A stretch of DNA of 20,640 nucleotides from Oscillospiraceae bacterium (GCA_015063335.1 SVUH01000026.1:1-20640); one strand, 5' to 3'; positions 7,604-16,115 are shown, numbered from the stretch's first letter. Notes: generated by a model not told the origin, from the letters alone. Numbers and translations are program-made.

Positions 7604-8224
7604 TTATCTCATCTGTTGGAGATCGTAGTGAATGTCGTAAGCCTTCTCCTCGTCGGTAAATCTGCGGCGGGTGTTGATGACCTGTCCGTCATTTACCTTT
7701 CTGTCCTCTACGTCGTCCGTCGTTCCCATTACGGTTACGTTTACCTGTCTGCGGCGCGCGATTACGTGGTCCCAGTCAATGAAGTATACGTGCGCGAAAA
7801 GTCCGAGGTCGAGCTTACCGTCCTTGATGGTAAGAGTTTCGCTTCTGCCGAAGAATACGGAGCGAAGGTGTCCGTCGGTGTTCATGCTCGAATAGTCGCC
7901 GGGCTCGTTTACGTATCTGCCGAACTGCGAGTGGATCGGACCGGGATGACGGTACTGATGCTCCTCTGCAAAGTCGGGAGCGAGCTTTCTCATTATGTCG
8001 AGAAGGTCGTGCTGCAAATATTCAAGGTCGAAGCTGTCTATGTCGTGTGAGCATTCCTGTACCATTACGGAGCAGGTGGTGTGGTGAGATACGACGGATA
8101 CCGTTCCGTTCTTTACTCCCGATGCCTCTACTATGTCAACGATCTCTTTTCTGATGTCGTGGAACGTGGGGATCCAGCCTCTGGACTGAAGCTCTATTTC
8201 CTTTTGTACTACTTTGAATTCCAT
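7604..8224 (-). CDS. yjbQ: Long YjbQ-family (UPF0047) protein, copy 1
   Basis: The 206-residue product has the family signatures SHHTTCSVMVQE (about 46-57), HPGPIHSQ, NTDGHLRSVFFGRSETLTI (115-133) and the closing DLGLFAHVYFIDWD (139-152). Typical YjbQ proteins are about 130-140 residues. This one has an insert around 60-110 and a C-terminal tail of about 40 residues rich in charge (DDVEDRK, RRRFTDEE). E. coli YjbQ has weak thiamin-phosphate-synthase activity and the family's true role is unsettled, so no firm reaction is given. The start at 8224 follows AGGAGAATTTATT. It lies 164 bases after the ceramidase-like gene, probably in the same transcription unit. A second copy at the right edge (20375-20640) encodes an identical protein over the shared part, which suggests dosage or separate control of the two copies. 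Confidence 0.85.
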   Translation of the reverse strand: MEFKVVQKEIELQSRGWIPTFHDIRKEIVDIVEASGVKNGTVSVVSHHTTCSVMVQECSHDIDSFDLEYLQHDLLDIMRKLAPDFAEEHQYRHPGPIHSQFGRYVNEPGDYSSMNTDGHLRSVFFGRSETLTIKDGKLDLGLFAHVYFIDWDHVIARRRQVNVTVMGTTDDVEDRKVNDGQVINTRRRFTDEEKAYDIHYDLQQMR

Positions 8225-8388
8225 AATAAATTCTCCTTTTTATTGTGTTTTAAAAGATAACTTTCAGTTAAGCTCTGTTTCGTCCGCAGGCTTTTTAGCA
8301 AATCTTATCATAGCTGCGTAAAAGCTCCGCACCGTTATTTTGGGCGAACTGTTTTATCAAGCTTTCTCAAGCGCTCGTTTTAAGAAAA

Positions 8389-9879
8389 TCAAGAAAACAT
8401 TTTGTTGATTTCTTCAATAGTCTTTCGAACGAGAATGTCTCCACCCTCGTGGCCCGTCACACCGCTCGAAACGTATGCGGAATAGTGACCGCCGCGCTCT
8501 GCCTTTTCGGTGGGAAGATAGCCGTGCGCACCGTTGGTCAGCTGAATAAGAATGGTCTGCTGAGCATGGCTGCGAGCTCTTATGATGTTTCCGAAGTCAA
8601 GGAAAAGCTCAAAGGAGCTGGTCGCAAACGCGATGTCGCCAAGACGGGCGATATGTACCTCTACGGGATAGAGATCATACTCTTCCTGCGCCGTGTATCT
8701 TGCGATAGTTCCCGCATAAACGTGCATAGCCGCGTTGTCCGCAAAGCTGATCTCGCCTGACTTCTGGGCAAACTCCTCAATTCTGCGCTTTGCCGCCTCG
8801 TACTCCGCAGGAGTTACTCGACGAACAGGCATATCGAGCATCAAGGTCTTGTGGGCGAACATTCCCTCAGACTTGAGGTCGTCCATGTTTATGTCGTCGT
8901 ATACGTCGATTATCTCACGGGAAATTCTCTTTCCGATCCTCCAAGTACCCTTGATATCGTACATCGAGGGATCTGCTTTTCTGAGGATAACGTTTTCTCT
9001 TATTACGTTGGGGTCCTTGATAGGAGTTTCGGGATCTACCCAACGGATAAGGTCACGGGGACACTGGTCACCTGCGGGCGAGCAAAGTCCAAGCACGAAA
9101 AGATCCTCACCGAATCTCTCGCGGAGCAATATCTTTACCTTACCCCAGTAGTCCGAGGAGATAAAGCTTCTCTGCTCAACTACCTGAGAGGGGCACGCTA
9201 CGTTTGCAACGATACCCGTAAGCTTTTTGTTCTCGTCAAAGGTGTATATGAGCTCCATTCCGGTGTCGTTTCCGCCCTCAAGCTCAACGAAGGTTGCCGT
9301 ATTGGTGTCGCCCCACATCTTTGCACTGCCGTCACTGTAACAAACTCTGCGGTTCATGCCGACTGCGGCTCTGCCGAAGTCGTTGATATAGTATGCGGGC
9401 TTTCTATTCTCCCACGCGCTCTTTGCAGCCTCAGCGATCTTGTCCGCAAGCCAAAGGAGCGCCTCGTATCCGTCCATAACGTCGGGACCTGGCTCTGCCT
9501 GGGGAGCCTCTTCCTTCTTGTCACCCGCCTCTGACAAAAGCTGCGCAAGTATACCGAGAGAGGTACCGAGGTTTATTTTTCTTATGCTCTGATAGTCTAT
9601 CGAGGTGTGGGAATGCGTTGCGTGAATAATGACGTTATTTACGTCAAGTCCCTCGACACCCGCAAGTCTCTTGCGCGTTTCCACAACAAGGTTGTCGCCT
9701 ATTCCCTCGAGGTCGCACGAGCAAATGATCATGTGAGAGTCACATGCGTCAACTGCCATCGCCGTAACCGTGATCTCGGTCTCGACGTATTCTGAAATTC
9801 TTTCGTAAAACTGTCCGGCAAGATAAACCTTTTTTGGGGGTGTTATACTTACCTCTGACCAACCCAGTTTCAAACTCAT
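8389..9879 (-). CDS. Neutral/alkaline ceramidase-like hydrolase, cytoplasmic
   Basis: The 496-residue product opens with LGWSEVSITPP, the usual start of the neutral ceramidase-like fold. At residues 86-92 it carries HATHSHT, corresponding to the zinc-ligand ATHTHS motif of that family. Near the C-terminus NGAHGYLPTEKAERGGHYSA corresponds to the family's N-x-x-x-GYxPT...GGYE-type substrate and metal region. No signal peptide is present, so it should act inside the cell. The ATG at 9879 has GGAGAAACT in front and lies 32 bases after the galactonate dehydratase stop, so the two are co-transcribed. True ceramidase activity is not implied: bacterial members are often misnamed, and the sugar-acid operon suggests an amidase or esterase acting on a sugar-linked compound. 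Family assignment is fairly secure; the substrate is unknown. Confidence 0.75.
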   Translation of the reverse strand: MSLKLGWSEVSITPPKKVYLAGQFYERISEYVETEITVTAMAVDACDSHMIICSCDLEGIGDNLVVETRKRLAGVEGLDVNNVIIHATHSHTSIDYQSIRKINLGTSLGILAQLLSEAGDKKEEAPQAEPGPDVMDGYEALLWLADKIAEAAKSAWENRKPAYYINDFGRAAVGMNRRVCYSDGSAKMWGDTNTATFVELEGGNDTGMELIYTFDENKKLTGIVANVACPSQVVEQRSFISSDYWGKVKILLRERFGEDLFVLGLCSPAGDQCPRDLIRWVDPETPIKDPNVIRENVILRKADPSMYDIKGTWRIGKRISREIIDVYDDINMDDLKSEGMFAHKTLMLDMPVRRVTPAEYEAAKRRIEEFAQKSGEISFADNAAMHVYAGTIARYTAQEEYDLYPVEVHIARLGDIAFATSSFELFLDFGNIIRARSHAQQTILIQLTNGAHGYLPTEKAERGGHYSAYVSSGVTGHEGGDILVRKTIEEINKMFS

Positions 9880-9911
9880 AGTTTCTCCTTATAAAACCTA
9901 TAAAATCTTTT

Positions 9912-11060
9912 TTACCACTCTGCAACCGAGCCGTCTGCGTGATGCCAAACGGGGTTCTTCCAGTTGTGGGGAGTCTTATTTTCTTCGATAACAAGCTCCT
10001 TGTTTACCTCAACGCCAAGTCCGGGCAGACGAGGAAGCTCAACGAAGCCGTCAACGAATTCGAAGTCCTTCTTGTTCTCAACGTAGTCAAGAACGGTCTT
10101 ACCTACATTGTAGTGAATACCTATGCTCTGCTCCTGAATAACAGCATTATAGCTGGTTGCGTCTACGTTAAGGCAGGCAGCAAGCGCGATAGGTCCGAGA
10201 GGACAGTGAGGAGCAAGCGCTACGTCGTATGCCTCTGCCATGGACGCTATCTTTTTGACCTCGGTAATTCCTCCCGCGTGAGAAAGGTCGGGCTGAATTA
10301 TATCTACACCACCACAGGTAAGAAGTCGCTTAAAGTCGTACTTTGAGAAAAGTCTCTCGCCCGTTGCGATCGGAATATTGCAGGCTGCGGCGATCTCCTT
10401 GAAGCACTCCATGCTCTCGCAAAGCACGGGTTCCTCAATAAACATAGGATCGAATTCCTCAAGCTTCTTAGCGAGAACCTTTGCCATGGGCTTGTGAACT
10501 CTGCCGTGGAAGTCGATAGCAATACCGAAATATTTTCCGCAAGACTCTCTTATAGCCGCAACTCTTTCAAGAACAGCGTCGATCTTGTCGTAGGTGTCTA
10601 TCATCTGAAGCTCCTCGGTAGCGTTCATCTTGATAGCCTTAAAGCCTGCGTCCATCTTTTCCTTTGCAGCAGCTCCTACGTCGGACGGTCTGTCGCCGCC
10701 GATCCAGGAATATACCTTCATACGGTCACGGCATCTTCCGCCCATAAGCTCGTACACGGGAGCGCCGAAGAACTTTCCCTTGATATCCCAAAGTGCCTGG
10801 TCGATACCGGAGATAGCGCTCATAAGAACGCCGCCTCCGCGGTAAAATCCTGCGCGGTACATAGTCGACCAAAGATCCTCAATTCTCGTAGGATCAGCTC
10901 CTATGAGGTAGTCCTTCATCTCCTGAACGCAAGCAAGAACAGCGGATGCGTGTCCCTCGAGGACAGCCTCACCCCAACCGGTCAAGCCGTTGTCGGTCAC
11001 TATCTCAACGAACCCCCAACGCGGTCTTACGAAATACGTATTTACCTGTGTAATTTTCAT
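9912..11060 (-). CDS. dgoD: D-galactonate dehydratase (enolase superfamily)
   Basis: It dehydrates D-galactonate to 2-keto-3-deoxy-D-galactonate, the first step of the De Ley-Doudoroff route, in the cytoplasm. The 382-residue length equals E. coli DgoD, and long stretches match my memory of it ([50 protein letters not shown], final SVAEW). Metal ligands D183, E209 and E235 and the catalytic H185 and H285 are all present. I chose the ATG at 11060, behind AAGGAGCTACATA, rather than an upstream in-frame ATG at 11150: the protein then begins MKITQVNTY like DgoD, and the extra 30 residues have no ribosome binding site. It is preceded by a 272-base gap after the kinase gene and followed closely by the ceramidase-like gene. 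Activity on related sugar acids cannot be excluded. Confidence 0.95.
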   Translation of the reverse strand: MKITQVNTYFVRPRWGFVEIVTDNGLTGWGEAVLEGHASAVLACVQEMKDYLIGADPTRIEDLWSTMYRAGFYRGGGVLMSAISGIDQALWDIKGKFFGAPVYELMGGRCRDRMKVYSWIGGDRPSDVGAAAKEKMDAGFKAIKMNATEELQMIDTYDKIDAVLERVAAIRESCGKYFGIAIDFHGRVHKPMAKVLAKKLEEFDPMFIEEPVLCESMECFKEIAAACNIPIATGERLFSKYDFKRLLTCGGVDIIQPDLSHAGGITEVKKIASMAEAYDVALAPHCPLGPIALAACLNVDATSYNAVIQEQSIGIHYNVGKTVLDYVENKKDFEFVDGFVELPRLPGLGVEVNKELVIEENKTPHNWKNPVWHHADGSVAEW

Positions 11061-11332
11061 TATGTAGCTCCTTTTAATTGTAATATTCAACACTAAATAT
11101 TTTGGACATTCGATACGATCATCAAGGACGATTAGAACTCGTTTCTTCAACGATCTCGCGCGTCACAAGTTCCGACGCACTCTTTCTCAATCGTAAATCG
11201 CACCAATAAATTAGAGCCATGTATTGGAAATTCCAACAGATACCGTAGCATGACAGTGAAGATCTGCTTATAGCCTTTCTTCCGTCAATCAGGTAAATGC
11301 GGTTATTTCCAATACAGCTCCTTACCCTTTTC
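11061..11332. other. 272-base gap between kinase and dgoD: inverted repeats, possible gene remnant
   Basis: This is much longer than the other gaps in the block (17-164 bases). It holds the palindrome TTGGAAATTCCAA (11224-11236) and a 12-base inverted repeat, TGTATTGGAAAT at 11220-11231 against its reverse complement at 11305-11316. A minus-strand frame of about 65 codons lacks stops but has no convincing start or recognisable product. It could be a decayed gene, a regulatory leader for dgoD, or a small mobile-element remnant. Confidence 0.4.
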
Positions 11333-12355
11333 TTATCTCTGAACTCGGCCGGATGCGTTACCGCCTGCGAGCGCCTCTACCTCAGAAACGGATACGAGGT
11401 TGAAGTCGTGCTCGATGCTGTGCTTGAGGCAGGATGCCGCAACTGCGAAGTTGATCGCCTTCTGATCGTCGTAATCGGAAAGAAGCGAGTAGATAAGTCC
11501 TCCGCCGAAGCTGTCGCCGCCGCCAACTCTGTCAACGATACGAACGCTGTACTTGGGTGAGAAATAAGCCTTGCCGTCGCTGTAAAGCATAGCAGCCCAT
11601 TCGTTATCGGATGCAGAAATGCTTCCGCGAAGCGTGATAGCAACCTTCTCAAATCCGAATCTTTCAGCAAGCTGACGAGCTACGCTGATATATCCCTCAT
11701 GGTTTACCTTACCTGCATTGAGGTCGGTATCCTCTGCCTCGATTCCGAATACGTCCTTTGCGTCCTCCTCGTTAGCGATGCAAACGTCAACGTAAGGCAT
11801 GAGTCTCGACATGACCTCGTTTGCCTTTTCGTTGGACCAGAGCTTCTTTCTGTAGTTGAGGTCGCAGGAGATCTTCACGCCAAGCGCCTTTGCAGCCTTA
11901 CATGCTTCAAGGCATATCTCGGGAAGCTCGCCGCCGAGAGCGGGCGTAATTCCTGTAAAGTGGAACCAGTCAGCGCCCTCAAAGATCTTATTCCAGTCGA
12001 AGTCGGAAGCAGATGCCTTTGCGATAGCAGAGCCTGCTCTATCGTATATAACCTTTGATGCTCTCTGAGAAGCACCCTTTTCTACAAAATAAAGTCCGAG
12101 TCTGTCGCCTCCGCGAACCATCATGCGAGTATCAACACCGAAGTGTCTGAGCTCGTTAACAGCACACTGTCCGATCTCGTGTGCGGGAACCTTGGATACA
12201 AATGCCGCATCCATTCCGTAGTTAGAAAGGGATACCGCTACGTTTGCTTCTCCACCTGCATAGCTTGCCTCAAACTTGCCTGCCTGCACAAAACGGTTGT
12301 AGCCCTCGGGGTTGAGGCGCATCATGATCTCACCAAAAGTAATAATTCTTTTCAT
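11333..12355 (-). CDS. kdgK: PfkB-family 2-keto-3-deoxy-sugar-acid kinase
   Basis: It phosphorylates 2-keto-3-deoxygluconate or -galactonate with ATP, feeding the aldolase encoded just upstream. The 340-residue length fits the family. Visible motifs are the N-terminal GGEANVA (34-40), the sugar-binding strand CDLNYRKKLW (164-173), and the PfkB signature DRVGGGDSFGGG (275-286) with catalytic base D281. The GGGD form instead of the general GAGD is common in KDG kinases. The ATG at 12355 follows AGGAGAAAAAAACA and lies 35 bases after the aldolase stop. In E. coli the galactonate pathway uses DgoK, a different kinase family; here a PfkB kinase occupies that position. The assignment to KDG or KDGal is by context. 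Confidence 0.93.
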   Translation of the reverse strand: MKRIITFGEIMMRLNPEGYNRFVQAGKFEASYAGGEANVAVSLSNYGMDAAFVSKVPAHEIGQCAVNELRHFGVDTRMMVRGGDRLGLYFVEKGASQRASKVIYDRAGSAIAKASASDFDWNKIFEGADWFHFTGITPALGGELPEICLEACKAAKALGVKISCDLNYRKKLWSNEKANEVMSRLMPYVDVCIANEEDAKDVFGIEAEDTDLNAGKVNHEGYISVARQLAERFGFEKVAITLRGSISASDNEWAAMLYSDGKAYFSPKYSVRIVDRVGGGDSFGGGLIYSLLSDYDDQKAINFAVAASCLKHSIEHDFNLVSVSEVEALAGGNASGRVQR

Positions 12356-12390
12356 TGTTTTTTTCTCCTAAATATATTATAAAATTTAAA

Positions 12391-13038
12391 TTAGTTCACG
12401 TTTGCAACGTATTTTTTAGCTTCAGCGGTGATCTTATCGTACTCGCCGTTCTTTATCCAATCCTTGTTTACGAGGTTGCCTCCAACGCCCACGCCTACGG
12501 CGCCTGCCTTCAAGAAGTCAGCCGCGTTGTCCGCATTAACTCCGCCTACTGCCAAGAAATTGATGTGGTTAAAGGGAGCGCATACAGCCTTTACGTACGC
12601 AGGAGCGTTTCCTACGCAGGGGAAAAGCTTTACAAAGTCCGCGCCCGCATTGTGTGCGACCTTTGCTTCGGTGGGGGTATACGCACCGGGCAAGGAAACG
12701 AGTCCCAGCTCTCTGGTGGTCTTAATTACCTCTACGTCAGCATCGGGAGAAATTATGTATAAAGCGCCCGCTTCTGCCGCAAGTCTTACAAGCTCGGGGC
12801 TTGTAACCGTTCCTGCACCTACGAGCATCTTATCGCCCATTTCTTCCTTAATAGCCTTTATAGCCGCTGCGGTATCAACGAACGTCTCTGGCGACTTCTG
12901 GTTAAAGGTCACCTCAACCAAGGTTATTCCACCCTCGTAAAGAGCCTTTGCTGTTTTTACCGCATCTTCAGTAGAAAGACCGCGCATGATAGCGATGATC
13001 TTCTGCTTCTTAATTTCATTAATTACTGTTTCACGCAT
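12391..13038 (-). CDS. eda: KDPG / KDPGal aldolase
   Basis: This class I aldolase cleaves 2-keto-3-deoxy-6-phosphogluconate (or the galactonate epimer) to pyruvate and glyceraldehyde-3-phosphate. The 215-residue length is typical. The Schiff-base lysine lies in DFVKLFP (K137) and the general acid/base in VEVTF (E42). VGAGTV, ISPDAD and AVGGVN are the usual barrel-strand motifs. The ATG at 13038 follows GATGAGGAGAAAATCAA. It is the first intact gene of the catabolic set and lies 17 bases after the stop of the glycoside hydrolase relic, so its transcript probably starts further upstream. Whether it prefers the gluco or galacto epimer (Eda or DgoA) cannot be told from sequence; dgoD in the same operon favours galacto. 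Confidence 0.94.
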   Translation of the reverse strand: MRETVINEIKKQKIIAIMRGLSTEDAVKTAKALYEGGITLVEVTFNQKSPETFVDTAAAIKAIKEEMGDKMLVGAGTVTSPELVRLAAEAGALYIISPDADVEVIKTTRELGLVSLPGAYTPTEAKVAHNAGADFVKLFPCVGNAPAYVKAVCAPFNHINFLAVGGVNADNAADFLKAGAVGVGVGGNLVNKDWIKNGEYDKITAEAKKYVANVN

Positions 13039-13055
13039 TTGATTTTCTCCTCATC

Positions 13056-13387
13056 TTAGTCTATTGGTGTTATATCAACGTAGCAAACGTCAAATACCTT
13101 AAGCGTGTAGGTCCATTCGACGGACTCTGCTCCGTTCAATATCATGTCGGTTATCGGTTCGGCGCTGGTCTTGGCATCGGTTCTGTATACCGTCCACTAT
13201 ATTCGGCGCGCCGTGTGCTAAGCATTCAGCCGAGTCGTGAGTTCTCGCGTATGGTATTCTCAGAGCCTTATATTCATCAAAATTTTCTCTGTTTTGCGTA
13301 GTAGACCTATGCTTAGGACCGTTGTTTACGGCATTCATCGGCTTCATAGCGCCGACGGTACTCAAAATCCACCTGAACAGTGTTCAT
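13056..13387 (-). pseudogene. Relic of a GH39-like glycoside hydrolase (N- and C-terminal ends fused by deletion)
   Basis: An intact start (GGAGG, then ATG at 13387, MNTVQVDFEY) is soon frameshifted. A second frame gives MKPMNAVNNGPKH and FDEYKALRIPYARTHDSAE. This matches, from memory, the N-terminus of GH39-type xylosidase-like enzymes (KPMxAVNNGP...YARTHD). A third frame then gives SAEPITDMILNGAESVEWTY and ends at TAA 13056, plausibly the original C-terminus. About 330 bases remain of a gene that would normally exceed 1.4 kb, so most of the catalytic domain is gone. The flanking spacing (37 bases from the EEP lipoprotein, 17 to the aldolase) shows it was an operon member. The family call is moderate; decay is clear. 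Confidence 0.7.
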
Positions 13388-13424
13388 TACTAACCTCCAA
13401 TGGAGATCTGCTTATGTCAGCTGA

Positions 13425-14687
13425 TCAATACAGCTTGACCGTTGCAAGTACGGGAAGATGATCCGACGGATACTTGCCGTCCTTAACGTTATTTACTACC
13501 GTGTAGTATTCGGTGCATAAACTGTCCGTATTAACGATAATATAATCGTGAACAGACTTTGCATCTCTCTCGGTAAAGCTGTTTACAAGCGTTCCCTTTG
13601 AGTCGCCCTTGGATTTTGCAAGCTTTGAGGATAAAGCAAAGCTCTTATTGTGCGACAAAAGGTCCGTCGCAGCAGTATTAAGATCACCGAGAACTATAAC
13701 GGGGAGATCATCCTTATTGATCTTCTCCACCTGCTCTGCAACGACCTTCATCTGCTGTGTTCTGACCTTATCATTAGCCTTTTCATCCGCCTGTACGTTC
13801 ACCAAAAGGAACTGCTTTGCGGTCGTCTTATCCTCAAGGATAACGTAAGACATGGTGGTGTTAGCGCTCGCGCCCGAGAACTTCGAGGGAGTTACGGGAG
13901 TGTCACTCAAAAAGAGGTAGCTCTTCTTTACGACGTTAAACTTGTCTTTTCTCCAGTAAATATAGTTACCATCATCAAGTTCGCCCTTGTAAATGTCGTA
14001 ATTTTCGAGATTTTCGAGGAAATATTCGCTGTTAGCTGCGCCGTCCTCCTGCGTTCCGAAAACGTCCACGTTGTTTTCAAGAATAGTCTCAACCATTCTC
14101 GCTCTGGCATTTGAGCCTCTGCCGTTACCCATATCGCTGAGAACGTTATAGGTCATCACGTTCAGAGAAAAGCTCTTTGCGTTAAGGAATTCAGTTCCCG
14201 ATACGGCGATCTCCTTCTGCGCGCCATTTTCGGTAACCTTTGCAAAAAATGCGTCAATACCCTGGCACAAAACAGCATAGTTCGGTCCCATGATAGCTAC
14301 CTTTTTGCCGGAAGCACCGATAAGTCCCTCGGAATTCTGCTTGTTAGCGGTAGAAAGTGCAGTCTCGCCGCCGTCAAGACCGAGCAAGATCTCATAGCGG
14401 TCCTGCTGACTCTTGTGCTCCGAAGTCAAAGCAACGCCGTAAAGCTCGTTAAGCTTTGAGTTCAAATATGCAGCAGCCTTCTCGCCGCCCGTCTCCGCCT
14501 TTCCGGAGTAAACGATGGTGTAGTCCGTGATGGCAACACCGTTGATCGTAAGTGTTGCGGTAGCCGCCTCACCGCTCGTCTCGACCTCGCTCTCCTCACC
14601 CTGCTTGTCGCCAAGGCAACCGAAAGTCATGGGCAAAACCATGAGAAGTGTCAATGCCAAACATAAAAATTTCAAGCTCTTTTTCAT
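13425..14687 (-). CDS. EEP-domain lipoprotein with a missing active-site histidine
   Basis: The 420-residue product starts at ATG 14687 behind AGGAGG. Residues 1-24 form a lipoprotein signal (LPMTFGC; the cysteine fits, the -3 residue is unusual). A Ser/Glu-rich linker leads to an alpha/beta domain (about 47-165: YTIVYSGK, KAAAYLNSKL, YEILLGLDG) that resembles the N-terminal domain found in GH67-like and other secreted glycosidases. Residues 175-420 are an EEP hydrolase domain with N181, E214, D335/N337 and D409/H410. At the position where the other paralogues have the catalytic histidine (xAHLDY or NLHADY), this one has NVQADE, so Q299 replaces His. The enzyme may be inactive or altered. It lies 43 bases downstream of its intact paralogue and is probably co-transcribed with it. 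Confidence 0.88.
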   Translation of the reverse strand: MKKSLKFLCLALTLLMVLPMTFGCLGDKQGEESEVETSGEAATATLTINGVAITDYTIVYSGKAETGGEKAAAYLNSKLNELYGVALTSEHKSQQDRYEILLGLDGGETALSTANKQNSEGLIGASGKKVAIMGPNYAVLCQGIDAFFAKVTENGAQKEIAVSGTEFLNAKSFSLNVMTYNVLSDMGNGRGSNARARMVETILENNVDVFGTQEDGAANSEYFLENLENYDIYKGELDDGNYIYWRKDKFNVVKKSYLFLSDTPVTPSKFSGASANTTMSYVILEDKTTAKQFLLVNVQADEKANDKVRTQQMKVVAEQVEKINKDDLPVIVLGDLNTAATDLLSHNKSFALSSKLAKSKGDSKGTLVNSFTERDAKSVHDYIIVNTDSLCTEYYTVVNNVKDGKYPSDHLPVLATVKLY

Positions 14688-14730
14688 AAAAAACCTCCTA
14701 AAATATTGTTTTTGTATATCACGGTGTCAA

Positions 14731-16062
14731 TTAATATACGTCGATCACTGCCATAACGGGCAAATGGTCTGACGGATATTTGCCGTCCTTGACGTTATCA
14801 ACGACGGTGTAGTAGTTAGTACATACGTTATCCACCGAAACGAAGATATAGTCGTAAGCGCCGTGGTATCTCGTCACAAAATCCTCCTGACTTACCAGCG
14901 TCTCGCCCGTATCTCCCTTTTTCTCTGCGATCGCGGAGGTCTGAACAAAGCTCGGATAAGTACTCAAGAATTTAGGAATAGCGCCGTTCTCCTTTGTAGA
15001 AATGGTGTTGAAATCGCCGAGAAGGATAATGGGAATATCGTTCACATTATTACTCTTTTTGATCTTTCCGATAAGATTGCCAAGGACAGTTATCTGCTTG
15101 ATTCTTGTCGCCTCGCTTGCCTGGTAATCAAGGTGTGCGTCAACGAACAAGAACTGCTTGCCGGTTTCCTTGTCCTTAAGAATAACGTACGACAAGGTGC
15201 GGTATTGAGTAGAATCCTCGTATTTTGATTTATTTCCGGGTGTGTTGCTGAGATAGAAGAATCCCTGCTTTATAAGGTCAAACTTATCGGTTTTCCAATA
15301 TATGTGGTTGCCGTTGTCCTTTTCTCCAACGCCCTTGTAGGAGCTGTATGTTCCGAGAAGCTCCATAAATACCGCATTGTTTTCGTGATTGTCCTCCTGA
15401 GTTCCGAAAACGTCAATATCATTCTGGAGAATAGTCGCAACCATTTGCTCGCGCGCGTCGGCAGGTCTTCCGGGCTTAGTCATATCACCGAGAATGTTAT
15501 AGGACATGACCTTAAGAGAGAGCGTTGTGATCTCAGGAACCTCAAGCGCCGTTACGCTGATGCTCTTATCGTCGTCGTTGCCCGTTGCTTTTGCTAAAAA
15601 CGCATCAATAAGCTGAGAAAGCGATGCATAGGTATCTCCCATAAGGACTACCCTTTTGCCCGAAGTGCCGATTACACCCGTCGGATTCTTCTCAAAGGCC
15701 TCCTTAATCGCCGCATCGCCTCCGTCAAGACCGAGAACGATCTCGTAGCGGTCCTGCTGGCTCTTGCGCTCAGTGGACAGCGTAGTGCCGTAAAGCTCGT
15801 CGAGCTTTTCATTAAAATATTTTGCAGCCTTATCGCCGCCGAATCTTGATTTTCCGGAGTAAACGATAGTGTATTCCGAAAGTGCCGTGCCGTTGATCGC
15901 AAGCGTTGTGGCAGGTGTTGCGTCGGTCGAAGCGTCGGACGATTCCTCGGAGCTCGGAGTCTCGTTCTCACCGACAAAATTGTTGCCAAAGCAACCAAAA
16001 GCCGTAGGTAAGAGCAAAATCAGCATCAGCACAAAGCATAAAATCCTAATTTTGTTTTTCAC
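14731..16062 (-). CDS. EEP-domain lipoprotein, all active-site residues present
   Basis: The 443-residue product starts at GTG 16062, behind AAAGGAGTATTACG. It has a lipoprotein signal (ILLLPTAFGC, Cys24), an acidic Ser/Thr linker (about 30-55), an alpha/beta domain (about 57-170, YTIVYSGK, KAAKYFNEKL, YEIVLGLDG) shared with its neighbour, and a C-terminal EEP domain (183-443). EEP residues N189, E223, H310, D350/N352 and D432/H433 are in place. YWKTDKF and YLSNTPGNKSKY are also shared with the other copies. It should be a cell-surface, metal-dependent phosphoesterase or nuclease; the EEP superfamily includes DNase I-like nucleases, sphingomyelinases and inositol phosphatases, and the sequence does not decide among them. 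The tandem paralogue downstream arose by duplication. A weak promoter with a palindrome lies at 16176-16204. Confidence 0.88.
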   Translation of the reverse strand: MKNKIRILCFVLMLILLLPTAFGCFGNNFVGENETPSSEESSDASTDATPATTLAINGTALSEYTIVYSGKSRFGGDKAAKYFNEKLDELYGTTLSTERKSQQDRYEIVLGLDGGDAAIKEAFEKNPTGVIGTSGKRVVLMGDTYASLSQLIDAFLAKATGNDDDKSISVTALEVPEITTLSLKVMSYNILGDMTKPGRPADAREQMVATILQNDIDVFGTQEDNHENNAVFMELLGTYSSYKGVGEKDNGNHIYWKTDKFDLIKQGFFYLSNTPGNKSKYEDSTQYRTLSYVILKDKETGKQFLFVDAHLDYQASEATRIKQITVLGNLIGKIKKSNNVNDIPIILLGDFNTISTKENGAIPKFLSTYPSFVQTSAIAEKKGDTGETLVSQEDFVTRYHGAYDYIFVSVDNVCTNYYTVVDNVKDGKYPSDHLPVMAVIDVY

Positions 16063-16089
16063 CGTAATACTCCTTTATTTTAAATATTT

Positions 16090-16115
16090 TTAATATATCA
16101 ACTTAATATATCAAC
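16090..16115. repeat. Tandem 13-bp direct repeat TTAATATATCAAC x2
   Basis: Two exact adjacent copies (16090-16102 and 16103-16115) lie in the leader of the 443-residue lipoprotein gene. This could be a slippage duplication, or paired binding sites. Confidence 0.7.

Noticed and set aside
8389..9879. A sphingolipid-degrading pathway (sphingomyelinase-like EEP plus ceramidase)
   Set aside because: The ceramidase-like protein has no export signal, the EEP subfamily is undetermined and no sphingoid-base enzyme is present; kept only as one possible substrate class.
11061..11150. N-terminal extension of the galactonate dehydratase to ATG 11150
   Set aside because: DgoD homology starts exactly at ATG 11060, which has the ribosome binding site; the extension has none.
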